Numbered from the stretch's first letter, positions 49,101 to 61,292 are shown. The stretch: 64,000 bases of DNA from Geosiphon pyriformis (GCA_016748015.1 JAAOMT010000258.1:221008-285007), one strand, 5' to 3'. Program-made: numbers and translations. Notes: generated by a model from the letters alone, not told the origin.

Positions 49101-52100
49101 AAAGATCTTACAAACAGTTTTAATTAAGACAATCACTCTAATATTGATTAAAACACTTTTCTACTTATAAAGTTTAAGAATTATTAACACACAAACTTTT
49201 TTTTAAAATTAAAATACAGATTTACACACCAAACAAGAGTTTAAAAAATCTAAAAGCATAACAAAAACTAAATTATTATAATATTTTCAAAGTTTATTTG
49301 TTATATTAAACAAATTAGTAGTTTTTTTATTAGACAGATTTTTGATCATATGTATTAAATCATCACAATTAATAGCACCTATAACATTAAAAAAAGCTGT
49401 ATTATTAATATAAACTAGTAACAAATATTGACAATGTTATAAGTTGAGAATACTATTCAACACCAATCTCTTTTTTGTTCAATCTTTTATAATTGTATTA
49501 ATCTTAAATTTAACCTCACCAAGACTCAAAACCAGTTTATTATTAACAACCAAATAATTTAATACAACTTTTTAAAAAAGAGACTCTAATACACTCCTAA
49601 TTGTGTAATCCTTATTAACAATAAAACTTTTTATTTTGTTTATCTATAGTAGATCTGATAAGTAACTCTTCAGTTTTTAAAGATTTGGCAAGTTTGGATG
49701 TGTGATATAATTTTTTTACTTTAAAAAAAAAGGATTTTATACAATTAAAATCAGAGCCAAAGTTTAACAAAACTTGAATATTTAAAGCATTATTACTGTT
49801 TAAAAACATCCAGCAGCTTATTAGAAAATTGAACTCATTATCAGTCTCATTATATAAAAATTTTGGCAATTTTTAATACTAACAATTCTAATTTATGAAA
49901 CCTAGAAGATTTCTTGGTAAAAACACCATTAAAACTCTTAACCTATTTTTTTTGAACATTTTATTAGCTAATAAATTCACTATCTTATAAATAACATTTT
50001 ATATTGTATCTATATCTAAGAAATTTTTAAATACAGCAAATTTATTAAAAAACATAGTAGTATTAATCATAATACTATTTTTGAATTTGTTTTATTTATA
50101 TTATTGATATCTTTAAAATCAAATTTTTAATGGTTTCTATTTACCAGTTTATAAAAAAAATTCAAATATATTTGACAAACTATCCAAATTCAAAAAAACA
50201 AAGACTGTTTGATAATTAATGTTAAAATGTTTTTAATATTTAAAATATTATGATCTACTACTTTATTAATCAAATTTAAGAAAATAAATATAAAATTAAT
50301 TGTTTTTTTAGCATTCTTAAAATTATTTCATGTTAAAGTTTTTGTAACTAAGCTTTTTATCAAAGAATTAACCAGTCTTAAATCAAGATATTTTTTGAAA
50401 TTGATATATCTATAAGAATTATTCTTATTAAAATTACCTCTTAAACTTACAAATAAAATTTTGTTTATAGCTTTAGCAATTAATAAATTGACCTTTTTAG
50501 CTTAAGCTAAGCATGTTATTAGAACAACACTAATATACAGTCTCAAAATTAACATAAAAAGTTTATTTTTGAAAAGCAGTTTAATAGACAAAAGCATATC
50601 AACAATCTCTAAAACCTTGTATATATGTCTTATTAAACTAATATTTATAATAATTACAATACTAAAACCCAAGTGGCCAAACTCCAAACTAAATATAAAC
50701 ACTTGAATATCATTAAATTTATTTATAATTCATAGACAAACTTTATCTTTTAATTTTGTCTCAATAATAATAGAAATTAAATTGTTTATTTTTTTATGCC
50801 AATAAATAATATTTTTTTGCTTAGCAGAGTTGTTCATATCTCTAATATTATATGTAGCAATTTTTTAGTTCAAATTAGTTATTGTTGAAAAATAATGTCC
50901 AAATTCAAACTTTTGTTATTAACTTTGGTTAGCAAGTCCATAATTATATTTAATAAATTGTTCATTTTTTCTTCAAACTTTTTGATAACTAATAGATCCA
51001 AAATTTTTGCTTAAGTAACAGTTTTACTATTAGTAATTGTATTTAAATTCTTACTTATTACTATATCTATCTCTTAATTTTCTAATAAAAAAGTTACTAA
51101 TAACTAACATTCAGGACTAAACTAAGAAATTATTGGCTTAAATACATCTAATTTCTTAGCCAGCTTATCAACTTGCTTTATAAAGCTATTAAGACTGTAC
51201 TTAAGAGCAGCAAACCTATTACTTACTTTCAAAAAAACCAGTAAAAAAAAATTTAATATTTAAAAATAAACTAGTACCAAAAGAAATTAAAGATGTCATA
51301 TAAGAAATAAAACTATCAGCAATTTAAGCCCAAGTTTTTTTTACCAAATAAAACTGGTTAAGCAATTGATATCTGTTTATTTTTATAAATATTTGTTAAG
51401 CAAATTTTATCCTAAAAATTGATTATTTGTTTATTGTAACCACCTAAATTTTTATTTATTAAACACATACCAAAAACATGACTAAATTGTTTATACTGAG
51501 CACAATAAGCCAAAAAAAGACCAATCCAACACAAATTTACACTCTTAAAAACAAAAATAGAACTAATAACTGCTTTTTTTAATGTCTTATCAACAAAACA
51601 AACCACAGTACATTTGTTATAAATATAAAAACCAGAGTTACAGCTAATATAGCAAGTTTTTCTACCATGTAATTTTAACAAATTAGTAAGATTATAAGCA
51701 ATAGTATCAATTGGTAAAGTATACAACAAAGCCTAATGTTAATTCCTAAATATTCATATTTGTTTATTATTAATAGTTTTGGCTATATAAACAGAGTTTT
51801 TTTCGATAAAAACTGATTATTTAGCTGTAACTAACTTAGTAATATTAGCAGATTTAAATTCAATTAAAGTCTTTTGCCAAAAACCAATAAGCTATATCTT
51901 GATTAATATAATTTTATTAAATTTGAAAAAAACTGATTTCACAGTCAATTTCAGAAAATTAACAAAAATTTTCTTGATAATCACTTTTTAATTTATATAA
52001 CTGTTTGTTTTTTTCATATTTTTATTAACCAAGATTTTTTTATTAATAGTTATTTCTTTAACTTTATTTAAACTAGATTCAAAAATGAAAAATGATCTAA

Positions 52101-52145
52101 TAATGTTTGAGAATTTTAAAAAAGTTGATGTTTTTCCAAAATTAT
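46151..52145 (-). mobile_element. LINE E, old copy cut by a Ty3/gypsy element
   Basis: Minus-strand, from ORF1 (interrupted at 52145 by an LTR) to a 3' tail at about 46150-46270. Recognisable parts: start of the gag core (FGKTSTFLKFSNIIRSFF, 52140), knuckle region (51480), endonuclease (50702-50502), RT (49136-48897, FSVLKDTTIQ), thumb and connection, RNase H (47516-47298 with VYTDEFL and ELQVIALVLE; HADK-like at 47150 reads EYANIL), and the C-terminal end. Frequent A-to-V, E-to-K and S-to-F changes relative to LINE B show C-to-T and G-to-A decay. The missing 5' end should lie beyond the nested LTR elements, outside the window. Confidence 0.75.
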
Positions 52146-52982
52146 TGTTACTCATAGAATATAAAAAATATATTAGCATATAAATTAGCCAATCAAAAGT
52201 AAATGTAGTAAATGTAGAAATCCAAAATTCCTCTTAGAAAAATTGCAGGATTCCAAAAATTTCAGAATTCTCATATGAGGAATTGCAGGATTCCAGAAAT
52301 TCCAGAATTTCTGGTATAAAGAATTAAGGAATTAAGGAATCTCAATTATGTATATATAGTAATAGCATTAAAAGTAGAATTAGTATTAAAACCTCTTAGT
52401 TTAGATTTGATTTAAGCAACCTTCCATATTACAAATATCAATAAATAAATATTCATTATCTTAATCTATTCTCCACTATCAACTTTTCATGTTAATAGTA
52501 ATTAATACTTAATCACACTAGAATAATAGCTCTTGATTACAGCTATTGATAAGATACTAACTTGCAATTGCTTTGGCTTATTTTCTTTATCTTTTTTTTA
52601 TTTTTTTTATTTTTATTTTATTTATTTTTATTTTGTGTTTACTAATTGATTAAGGATTAAGTGCTGAATTATTGATGTCAAGGATAGCCTGGTAAAAGAC
52701 CCTAAAGAAAGAGTATAAAATTAAGAATTTAAAAATAGCTTATTAGAAAAGCATCTCTGCCAGATTACCAGCCACCACATTGAGAAAAAAATTTGATAGA
52801 ATTGCAATTCCGGGAGGCTACTGAAACACTATTGAATCTCTGTCTATTATACAAAAAACTCAACCAAAACCTTTAGACAATCAAATCTTCAGATATAAAC
52901 AACCTTCAAAAACCAATATCATTATATCAATTGAACACCAAATTATGAGTTTGTTATTTGATTTAAATAATTATTTGTAATA
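52146..52982 (+). repeat. 5' LTR of Ty3/gypsy copy 1
   Basis: 837 bp, from TGTTACTCATAG to TTATTTGTAATA; the expected terminal CA is TA here, one C-to-T step. The left edge is fixed by loss of LINE E sequence, the right edge by comparison with the LTR of copy 2. A U3 array of GAATTCC/TTCCAGAA units lies at 52225-52340, a TATATATAG box at about 52350, and a T-rich block at 52585-52630. The base pairs just left (ATTAT) are the candidate target duplication. Confidence 0.75.
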
Positions 52983-52984
52983 TT

Positions 52985-53002
52985 TGGTACTCTGTGTAAG
53001 AT
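52985..53002 (+). other. Primer-binding site (tRNA not identified)
   Basis: TGGTACTCTGTGTAAGAT begins two bases after the LTR, as expected for a site that pairs with the CCA end of a tRNA. I cannot name the tRNA. Confidence 0.5.
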
Positions 53003-53046
53003 ATAATTCTACAGAAAACCAGCACTAATACAACAACAATCCAAAA

Positions 53047-54790
53047 GTGGCAGAACCAGAAAAAATAAAAACAAATCATTTAGAATTTGCTAAATCTTTG
53101 TTTCAACATTACTGCCAACATTTAGAATTAACCAACAATCACCTATTAGCAGAATTAGCCTTCAATTTTTATGTTAATGAAAGAATCTTATATTTGTTAA
53201 AAGTACCAGTAAAAACTAACTCAGTCAGAGAAAATTTTTACAACAAATTAATTCAAAATACCAGCCTATTAGCAAATTATAATTTCAGAGCAATCTTCAC
53301 TGAAATCAATAAAGAAATTAAACATTACACTCAACAAAGATATCCAATCACTTATGCAAACAAAGGCAAAGGAAAACTACAAACTCCAACAGTAATACTA
53401 CAAAAAATACAACCATCTACTTAGAAGAAAACAAAAGTAAAATCTCCAACCAATCCATTATATCACTATACATTCAGAAGTGTCATTAACATCTCATCAG
53501 CAGGTGTGTTCACATCAAATGCAATCTCAACATTTGGATGACTCCTATTTCAAAATAAACAAAAGAAAGCAGAATTATTAGAAACTTATGGCAATTATTT
53601 TAAAGGATTTAAATCACAATTACTGATGCCATCAGAATTTTAATTACTGCCACCTCCACCAGATTTTGAAACCACGAATCCTTGGAAAGTGACAAAATTT
53701 GAAGAAAAAAAAATAAGGATCAGGAATTTAATTACCAAAACCTGATCTTAGAAAATCTGAAATATCAAATCCAAATATCCAAACTCCAGAAAATCAGAAC
53801 AATCCAAACTTTGACATTAATAATTAACAACACTTACCTCTAGTAATTGTCATCAACTCACTACCAGTTGCCACATAACAACAGCTGCCACCACAACCTC
53901 AAATTCAGTTATCATTCTAACAATAACAACAACAACAACTAAACTTAAATCCAATAGCCTATGTACTAATAGCAAAACTTGAAAAGTTTACAGGCAAAAA
54001 AGACAATGCCCAGGTGTGGCTAAACAATATTGAAAAAGCCATCACAGCCAACAGATAGAATAACACCAGAGCCATGCAAGCCATTTCATATTTTCTTTAG
54101 AATACTGCCAACTTGTAGTATTAGAACTTGGTTAACAAACTCCAAGATTTCAATACATTTAAGCTTGCATTTCTGCAATATTTCAACAATAATAACAGCA
54201 TCAACTGCTTAGCCAACATCTTCACTATTATTAAGCAAGGAGAAACTAAAGCAGTTACTACTTACTTGAAACACTTTCACAAAAATCTGTGCCAAATTCA
54301 GACCATACAGGCTGATTATTTCACAGTTCCACAAATTTTAAACCAATTCATTAGAGGCCTGCACAGTAGTATTTTCTAACACATATGTCTATTGCATCTA
54401 GCAGATCTTTAAGCTGCCATTACAAATGCCAAAGATTTTGAAACAGTTAAACTTAAAGCCAATCACACTCAAGCTGTTAACCTAGTAATAAATAGATTAT
54501 CTGACTTGAATTCCAAGTTAAAGCAATTCAGCGACTTAATTAATCAGAAATTAGAGGGATACTTAGCTAACAACAATCAAGCCATTTATTAATTTCCACA
54601 ACAATGCAAAATCCGGAAAACAGAAATTACTTCCAAAATCAGTCACATTTAGCATTATCCTCAACCAATCAACAGTGGCAGCAGAAAACACATACATGCC
54701 ACTATTGTGGTAAACAAGAACATCTGCAATTTGAATATTACAAATGATTAAGTGATCAACAATTAGATAATTAGTATCGAAACTCTGATT
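53047..54790 (+). pseudogene. Gag of Ty3/gypsy copy 1
   Basis: Starts at ATG 53047 (MAEPEKIKTNHLEFAKSLFQ) and runs open to 53424, then continues through stops. A Gln/Pro-rich hinge at 53830-53940 has several TAA in place of CAA. The Retrotrans_gag-type capsid core lies at 53960-54400 (AKLEKFTGKKDNAQVWLNNI, and QGETKAVTTYLKHFHKNL). A zinc knuckle is near 54696 (CHYCGKQEHLQFEYY, last Cys changed to Tyr, a G-to-A change). By family this is the capsid/nucleocapsid precursor. Confidence 0.75.
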
Positions 54791-55349
54791 ATCAACTCTA
54801 AACTCAGAATTATGTTAGTAATTAATCATTAGAACATTATTAACATCAACCATCTTATGCTTAAGTAACTCAATCAATATATTAAGCACTAATAACACAG
54901 CAATTATACTTACTCCCAATATATCAATCAGCAATGCCTGTAATATATCAACCACCACAGCCACAACTAGTTTATTAATCTCAACAAATTCAAATACTGC
55001 CACAAAATTCAACTTCGATGTTACATAAAAACCAAAAACCAAAATCTATTTAACAAAACTGGAGATTAGCAATAATTTTTCATTAACTAATCCCCAGTTT
55101 ATCTACTCAATCATCAGGATCACACCAGTGGAGTTCAGAAACCAGATATACCCAAAACTTAAGTTCTCAAAACTATTTAAGTTTCTTGGTTACCACAGAA
55201 GACACCTTATCCAATAATGTGGAAACCAACTAAACACAATCACTCACCAATAACATACCTCCAACCACTGTCATCAACAATAAATTATTAGTAGCAATCT
55301 TTCCATTCGAACTTGAGGAACTGTCATTCACACTCTTGTTTAGTAGAGC

Positions 55350-55680
55350 CACATTTGAAAAAAAACTGATTATTACTATGTATACTAATGCTAAAGTTGA
55401 TGACCATTCCATCAAACTCATATTAAATAGTAGGTCAGCAGACAGCATTATCACATAACAACTTATGAACCAATTAGGTTACCAAGTTGATCACACTGCC
55501 AGCACTAGAATTATAACAGCTAATAGAGTGACCAAAACTCTAATTGGTAAGATTAATAACCTCTTCATAGAAGTCAATAACATTATCATACCAATTAAAA
55601 TATTAGTCATGGAAGCCACTCAATACCAAGCACTTATTGGCAATGACTGGTTGTTCAAAACCAATACAACACTTAACTAG
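55350..55680 (+). pseudogene. Retroviral-type aspartic protease domain, active site lost
   Basis: The reading frame shows HSIKLILNSRSADSII, where the family signature is an Asp-Ser-Gly or Asp-Thr-Gly triad. Asp is Asn (55436-55438) and Gly is Arg (55442-55444), each one G-to-A step. The flap side continues with ITANRVTKTLIGKI, and the C-terminal half includes IKILVMEATQYQALIGNDWL, typical of Ty3/gypsy proteases. It ends at a TAG at 55678-55680. The region 54790-55350 is a low-complexity Gln/Tyr/Pro stretch with no domain. Confidence 0.75.
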
Positions 55681-56019
55681 AACATATAAGAACTCCAACT
55701 TAGCCAGAATGGTCAACATACATGTATACCAGCCACATGTGACCACTTTAGACCTATTACCATGTCATCAGCACTCCTTATCAAGTTCAACAATAAAGAA
55801 GAAAAACTTACTTGAGAAGCATATCAAATTTCCTGGGCCAACAACGACTACAACAAGCTATTACCAATTCTAAACTAAAAAGAAAAAGACAAAGAAAAAG
55901 GGAAAAAAACATATTTGAAGAGACCAATGACAACATAGAAACTAACAATTAAAGAAGTTCATACTCTACAGATACCAGGCCAGAACCACCTTATATTCCT
56001 CTCAGATGCCAAGACTACA

Positions 56020-56645
56020 AGAAAAAACTGTCTTTTATGAAAGCTTAAATCATGCCAAATGAAGATTACTGGATGCAAACCCATTACTACTGCAAACTAT
56101 ATCACCACAAATGCTACAGTTATCCTAAAAAACAGGACAAGTGGGACAATAAACCATGTTTTGCTTATGGTGAACAACTACTAAATGAAAGAATGTGGAA
56201 CAACATTCCTGGATAAGGAGAAATATGCAATGCTTTATGTCAGTACACAATCTTCATAAGTAACTGGGTCAGTCATAGAACACCCATTATAGCAGTCTGG
56301 CACTAAGTGATTTCTTACTTAGACAGTTACCCACACAATAAAGATACAATCTGGCGAATGGCAAATGCCAAAGTTAAAGGTGTTTTGCCCAGTGAAATCT
56401 TAGAAATCAAAAATAACTCACCTGAACCAGTCAATATTGTTTTAATTTCCAATTCAAATGCTTTTCTAAGCATTTAAGCAGACCTAGAAGAATTCTATGA
56501 ACACTACTAGAATCTAGCACCCACCAAAAAAGAACAAAAGCAATGTTTGAAAGAAATAAACACCCAACTATATGACCACTGTTTGATCCTATGTGACTTT
56601 TAATATTGTAATGAGTGTGACCTTATTTACAATTCACTACCATGC
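56020..56645 (+). pseudogene. Cys/His-rich segment of unknown function in pol
   Basis: Between protease and dUTPase lies a frame with regularly spaced Cys/His residues: HYYCKLYHHKCY, KPCFAYGEQL, GEICNALCQYTIFISNWV, then after a helical part CLILCDF-stop-YCNECDLIY. The pattern (pairs of CxxC type) suggests two zinc-binding modules. I do not recognise a named family outside relatives of this element. It is broken by stops at Gln/Trp-type codons. Confidence 0.5.
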
Positions 56646-56878
56646 ATGATCTATACCATTCTGGAAAAAGAAGAACCAATCAGTAGCTGCACATCAGAAT
56701 CAGAATTACAGTTCAATTTTAATTCAAACTCTAACAACAATGATGATGAAAATAACAGTTTCAGCTCAATACAAAATAACAATAAAAATAACAACAATCC
56801 AAACTCTGATTTAAATCCAAAACAATATATTGCACTTTCTGACCTTACCAAAGAGCAGGAACTTAAATAGTTCAGTGA

Positions 56879-57290
56879 TAATAATGAAAACATTATGCCA
56901 AAATGTGCACATGATACTGATACAGAGTTTGATCTGAGATATCTGGGAAAAGATGCTATTAAGTTAGAACTACATTTGTATATTTGTATTAATTTCAAAG
57001 TAGTATTAGAAATTTTAGCAACAACAATGATTTAATTAGCATCTAAGAATAGTTTAGCAAAAAAGAAAATCAACATCAGAAAAAAAATAATTAATACAGG
57101 ATATGTGGAAAATATTATTGTAATGCTACAAAATAACTCAGAAAAGACCTATATCATAGAGCCAAATAAAAAGATAGTACAGACAATATTCTTACCTCTG
57201 GTTAAAATAGCTTAATTAGTATTAGTGAGAAATAGGAAAGAATTAGGGATTATAGCTAAAGGAATACAAGGATTCAAATCCATGGGTAAA
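56879..57290 (+). pseudogene. dUTPase-like domain inside the retrotransposon pol
   Basis: One frame (same as 56646-56870 upstream) shows the five dUTPase motifs in order and spacing: DTDTEFDLRY (motif 1, usually DAGxDL), SKNSLAKKKINI (motif 2, RSSLA), IINTGYVENIIVML (motif 3, DAGYxG), YIIEPNKKIVQTIFLPL (motif 4), and KGIQGFKSMGK (motif 5, RGxxGFGSTG). Many differences from consensus are G-to-A type (D to N, G to K/E, R to K). Two TAA stops stand where Gln is expected. By family the enzyme hydrolyses dUTP to dUMP and limits uracil in DNA. The order protease, dUTPase, RT recalls betaretroviruses rather than lentiviruses. The domain is inactive here. Confidence 0.75.
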
Positions 57291-57680
57291 ATAAATATAC
57301 CAGTTAATATGACAGAGAAAAAAGTTATTGACAAGAGAGAAATTATCTCCAACTGTCAATTAATTTCTATTTCACCATATAATCAGTACATGCTAGCTAT
57401 AGAAAGAGGAGTAAAAAATCAAGCACAGATTTTTGAAGCAGAGACTACTATGTATAAATCAGGAAAAATTGGACTTATTAATCTTTACATACCAGCCAAA
57501 AGCCTGAAACATATAAAAATTTTTATCTATAACACAACAGAAGATGTTTTAAAGATACCAAAAGGAACTACCATCGGATATTTAAGCATTGAAGTTAAAA
57601 AACAATCACCAAACTCCATTTCAGACTTTCCACAACTGTGTAAATATGCAGATATCATATCACAAACAATATATAAATGA
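57291..57680 (+). pseudogene. Linker domain between dUTPase and RT
   Basis: Open from 57225 to a TGA at 57678-57680. It is a beta-rich segment (IERGVKNQAQIFEAE, IGLINLYIPAKSLKHIKIFI, IPKGTTIGYLSIEV) of the kind found just before RT in many Ty3/gypsy polyproteins, where IPxG...G.L patterns recur. No enzymatic motif. It passes directly into the RT N-terminus. Confidence 0.6.
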
Positions 57681-59110
57681 AAAGAATGTTATTTGCTCTA
57701 ACCAGAACAATTAAAACAGATGAACTTGGGAAATCTAAACCCACTACAATGTATATAGTTCAAGATATTACTCAACAACTTCAATGACATCTTTGCCAGT
57801 AAAAATGAATTTGGTAGAACTGATATCATCCAATATTAGATAAAAACTAGAGATGTAATGCCAATTAAGCAAAAAGCATACTGAGTACCACTAGCCAGCC
57901 ATGAGATTATTTGTCAAGAAATCAATTGAATGCTAGACAACAGATTAATTCAATCATTAATAAGCCTATAATTGTCACTAGTGGTACTAGTCTATAAAAA
58001 AAATGAAAAAATCTGCTTTTGTGTGGATTAATAGAAACTTAATAAAGTAACTAAGAGAGATAGCTACCCAACTCCAAAGATCCAAGAACTTTTTGATGCT
58101 TTTGGAGGAAAAAAATAATTCTCAACTTTAAACTTAGACAGTGGTTACTGGTAAGTAGCTATAAAAACAGAAAACAAGGAGAATATAGTTTTTACAATTC
58201 AAGACAAAAATTTCGAATTTGAGATTATGTTATTTGGTTTGATAAATGCTCCAGCCACTTTTCAGTGGCTTATAGAAATTGTCTATATTAAATTGCTATA
58301 AAAATTAGTAGTTGTGTATCTAAATAATATTAACATGTTCTTCAAAACATTTGATGATTATTTGTATCATCTCTAACAAGTATTTGAAAGACTAAGAAGA
58401 GCAAAACTAAAATTAAATGCTAACAAATGCTTCTTTGACAAAACAGAATTAAAATTTTTGGGACATGTCATAAGCAAAGACAGAATCAAAATGGATCCAG
58501 ACAAAATTGAGATAGTTAAAAACTTTTTAGTATCTACTAATTTGACTGAATTATAAGCATTCTTGGAATTTGTAGGATATTACTGCTACTTTATTAAAGA
58601 CTTTTTTAAAATAGTACAGCTATTATATTAGCTCTAAACAAAAAACACCAAATATAAATGGACAGAAATGCAGCAAAAAGCTTTTGATACATTAAGAAAA
58701 AAGCTTATTCAAGCTCTGGTATTAATCTATCCAGATCATAATAAGTCATTTATAATCACAATAGATATATCAGGTCAAGCATTGGAAGTGGTACTATCTC
58801 AAAAAAGACTGAATAGACAAAAACACTCAGTAGTTTATGCCAGTAAAAGCTTAAATCTAGCTAAAAAGAACTATAGAACTCCAGCACTAGAACACTTAGC
58901 TATTTATTGGGCTGTTATCAAATAGAAAAAATACTTAAGTCAAAAGTTTGATGTGTATATTGATTACAAAAAATTAACTTCAATCCAGAAGCAAAAATTT
59001 GGAAACAATCACTATGCTAGATGGAAAATAGAACTTTCACTATTTAATTATACAGTACATTACAAAAAAAGAAAAAAAATGGAAATGCTGATGGCTTATT
59101 ACAAATAAGA
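57681..59110 (+). pseudogene. Reverse transcriptase and RNase H of copy 1
   Basis: RT fingers: the MPIKQKAY region (57860) and KICFCVD (58009). Palm: the Phe-Gly-Leu-type segment LFGLINAPATFQWL (58230). The catalytic box reads YLNNINMF (58317-58340), both Asp of YxDD changed to Asn. Then LKFLGHVISKDRIKMDPDKI (58450-58510). RNase H: FIITIDISGQALEVVLSQ (58750), with the first Asp kept, and SVVYASKSLNLAKKNY, PALEHLAIYWAVIK (58830-58920). Stops interrupt every 50-100 codons. By family it copies element RNA into DNA; it cannot act here. Confidence 0.85.
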
Positions 59111-59330
59111 CAAATCTAAAAACATTTCAACCCAAAAATATAACAAAAGATGAATATACAAAAATATTAACAACTTCAACACTATATTAATACCCAGCAG
59201 TTCAAGAAAAAATTATTTCCAAAAGAACAAAGCCATATCAAACAACAATCTAAATACTTTATTATTTACTAAGATATACTTTATTGAAAAAACAGAAAGA
59301 ATCTAAGTCAACCAACTTGAGTAATCACAG

Positions 59331-59492
59331 AACCAGAAAAAGAAACAATATTATTCAACATATACTCAGATCCAATAGCAGAACACTTTCACAAAAAGCA
59401 ACCATAAAAAAAACCAGAAAAAGAAACAATATTATTCAACATATACTCAGATCTAACAGCAGGACACTTTCACAAAAAGCAACCATAAAAAG
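59331..59492 (+). repeat. 81-bp tandem duplication in the integrase N-terminal region
   Basis: Two almost identical 81-bp units (59331-59411 and 59412-59492), each encoding RTRKRNNIIQHILRSNSRTL plus a short Lys-rich end, followed by the start of a third (AACCAGAAAAAGA). The unit keeps the frame (27 codons). It sits where an HHCC domain would begin. Confidence 0.8.
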
Positions 59493-60640
59493 AACCAGAA
59501 AAAGATTCTATTGGTTATCAATATATTCAGATATCATCCAATATGTTCAAAATTGTAATGTTTGTCAAAGAAGAGGAAGAACAAAACCCAGTGAACCATT
59601 AAGACCAATTAAAGTGGAACAACTATTTGATCACATTGGAATCGACTTAATCAGACCATTAACAATTATTAGCAGAGGCAACAGATATATTGCAGTAGCC
59701 ATGAACTATTTCACTAAATGGCCAGAAGCAAAAGCCATTTAAAGAGCAGATGCAGAATCTGTTGCTAAATTCATTTATCAAGATTTGATCTGCTAATACG
59801 AATGTCCAAAAAAACTATTATTAGACCAAAGAACTCACTTTGTGAATAGAACATTGGCAGAATTAAGTCAAAGATTTAGAATAAAAAAACCATTATCATT
59901 ATCATACTATCTACAAACAAATGGGTTAGTTAAAAAGTTTAACAAAATATTGTGTGAAGCAATTGCCAAGATCAACCAAGAAAACCAGAATAAATGAGAT
60001 TTGTTTATACTATTAATATTATTTGCTTTACCAGACAATAAAACAAGACACTACACAAGCAACACAATTTGAATTAGTATATAGTAGAACAGCAACATTA
60101 TTAGTTAAGATAGAAATCAAAACATATTCAACAGAACCAATAACAAAAAAAATTTTCAAAAAACATTGTTGAAAAGAACATATGACTTAATAGAAACATT
60201 AAAAAACAAATGGTAAAGAGCAGCTGATAATATTCAAAAGTTACAAGAAAAACAAAAAGAAAGACACAATAATTAATTACCAAAGAAACCAGTCAAATTC
60301 AAGATTGAAGACAAAATACTTTTACATCATATTAAAGCAAAAAAACAATGGAGTCAAAAATTTGACCCCAAATAAGATAAATCATTTCACATAGAAAAAA
60401 TTTTAGGAAATAGAGCTTATAAATTAAGATAAGACAACAAAATTTTAGCCAAAGCAGTACATGGTGATCAACTAAAACTATATCACCATATAGTATTATC
60501 ATCCACCAGTAATATTTTACAATTAAAAGTACAAAGAAAATTAATCCAACCAGATAAAATTCCATGAAATCTAGAACCAATTATTGTTATCAACACAAAC
60601 ATATTAAGTTGATTAACCAAAGAATATATAAAGACATAAT
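59493..60640 (+). pseudogene. Integrase of copy 1
   Basis: Zinc-domain remnant NCNVCQRRGRTKPSEPLRPI (59550). Catalytic core: FDHIGIDLIRPL (first Asp kept), IAVAMNYFTKWPEAKAI, LLLDQRTHFVN (second Asp kept), and QTNGLVKKFNK, in which the third acidic residue, Glu in active enzymes, is Lys (59932-59934). The C-terminal part matches copy 2 (ELVYSRTAT and TYSTEPIT). It ends near the next reading frame at about 60640. By family it inserts element DNA into the genome; it is inactive here. Confidence 0.85.
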
Positions 60641-60644
60641 AGAT

Positions 60645-61292
60645 ATGACAAAAAATATTAGAAAAATAGAAATTACTAATAACATTCACTCACTAGCACA
60701 ATAACTTTTTCAGCTAATCCAACAACAGAATATGGAAATTACTATCAACCAAATCATTTGATACAAAAATACTGAAAAGATACCCAAATACAAAATACAG
60801 AGAAAACCAGAAAACACTGTCAACAAAATAATTTTGAAAGTAAAATTGGCAATAGAAGAACCAACAAGTATCACCACATATTAAAAATTGATCAAAGAAA
60901 CTTAGAAGTAATAAATACAAGAATTTCCAAAAAACTTTTGTTATTTTTACTTGGGATGACATCTGAATATCCAAAACTTATATACAAATAAAACAAAACA
61001 ATTATTCAACCCAGAAATATTATAACAACTTGAACAATTTGTGGGGAAGAACAATCTAATTACATAAACATGAGTCATCTATAGATTATAAGTTGAATTT
61101 CAAGACTGATCAGAAATCTTACTTAATTCAGCAATAGACTCTATTACCATTAACCAAATGGGAAAAATAACCAATGCTTAATTTAAAGAATTACAAAATA
61201 AGATAACATAAGTAATTCTCAAAAAAGAAGTTCAAGAAATATTCAAAAACAAAGAATTAGAATTAGGAAATTTCAATGGAGCTCAATATTAA
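60645..61292 (+). pseudogene. Unrecognised 3' reading frame after integrase
   Basis: A single frame of 215 codons begins MTKNIRKIEITNNIHSL and ends AQY-stop at 61290-61292, next to the polypurine tract. All internal stops are TAA, TAG or TGA where Gln or Trp would fit. The copy 2 sequence supports this: at the second such place it has CAA CAA where this copy has CAA TAA. The product would be rich in Gln, Asn, Ile and Lys with helical heptads at the N-terminus (LFQLIQQQNMEITINQ) and a charged C-terminus (ILKKEVQEIFKNKELELGN). There are no membrane helices or cysteine motifs. Function unknown. It also could be read as a C-terminal extension of pol. Confidence 0.6.

Noticed and set aside
53047-61292. 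Reassigned stop codons (TAA/TAG read as Gln, TGA as Trp)
   Set aside because: PRP31 and the membrane-protein gene use standard stops and contain no internal ones, and copy 2 has CAA where copy 1 has TAA. Decay by C-to-T/G-to-A explains it.
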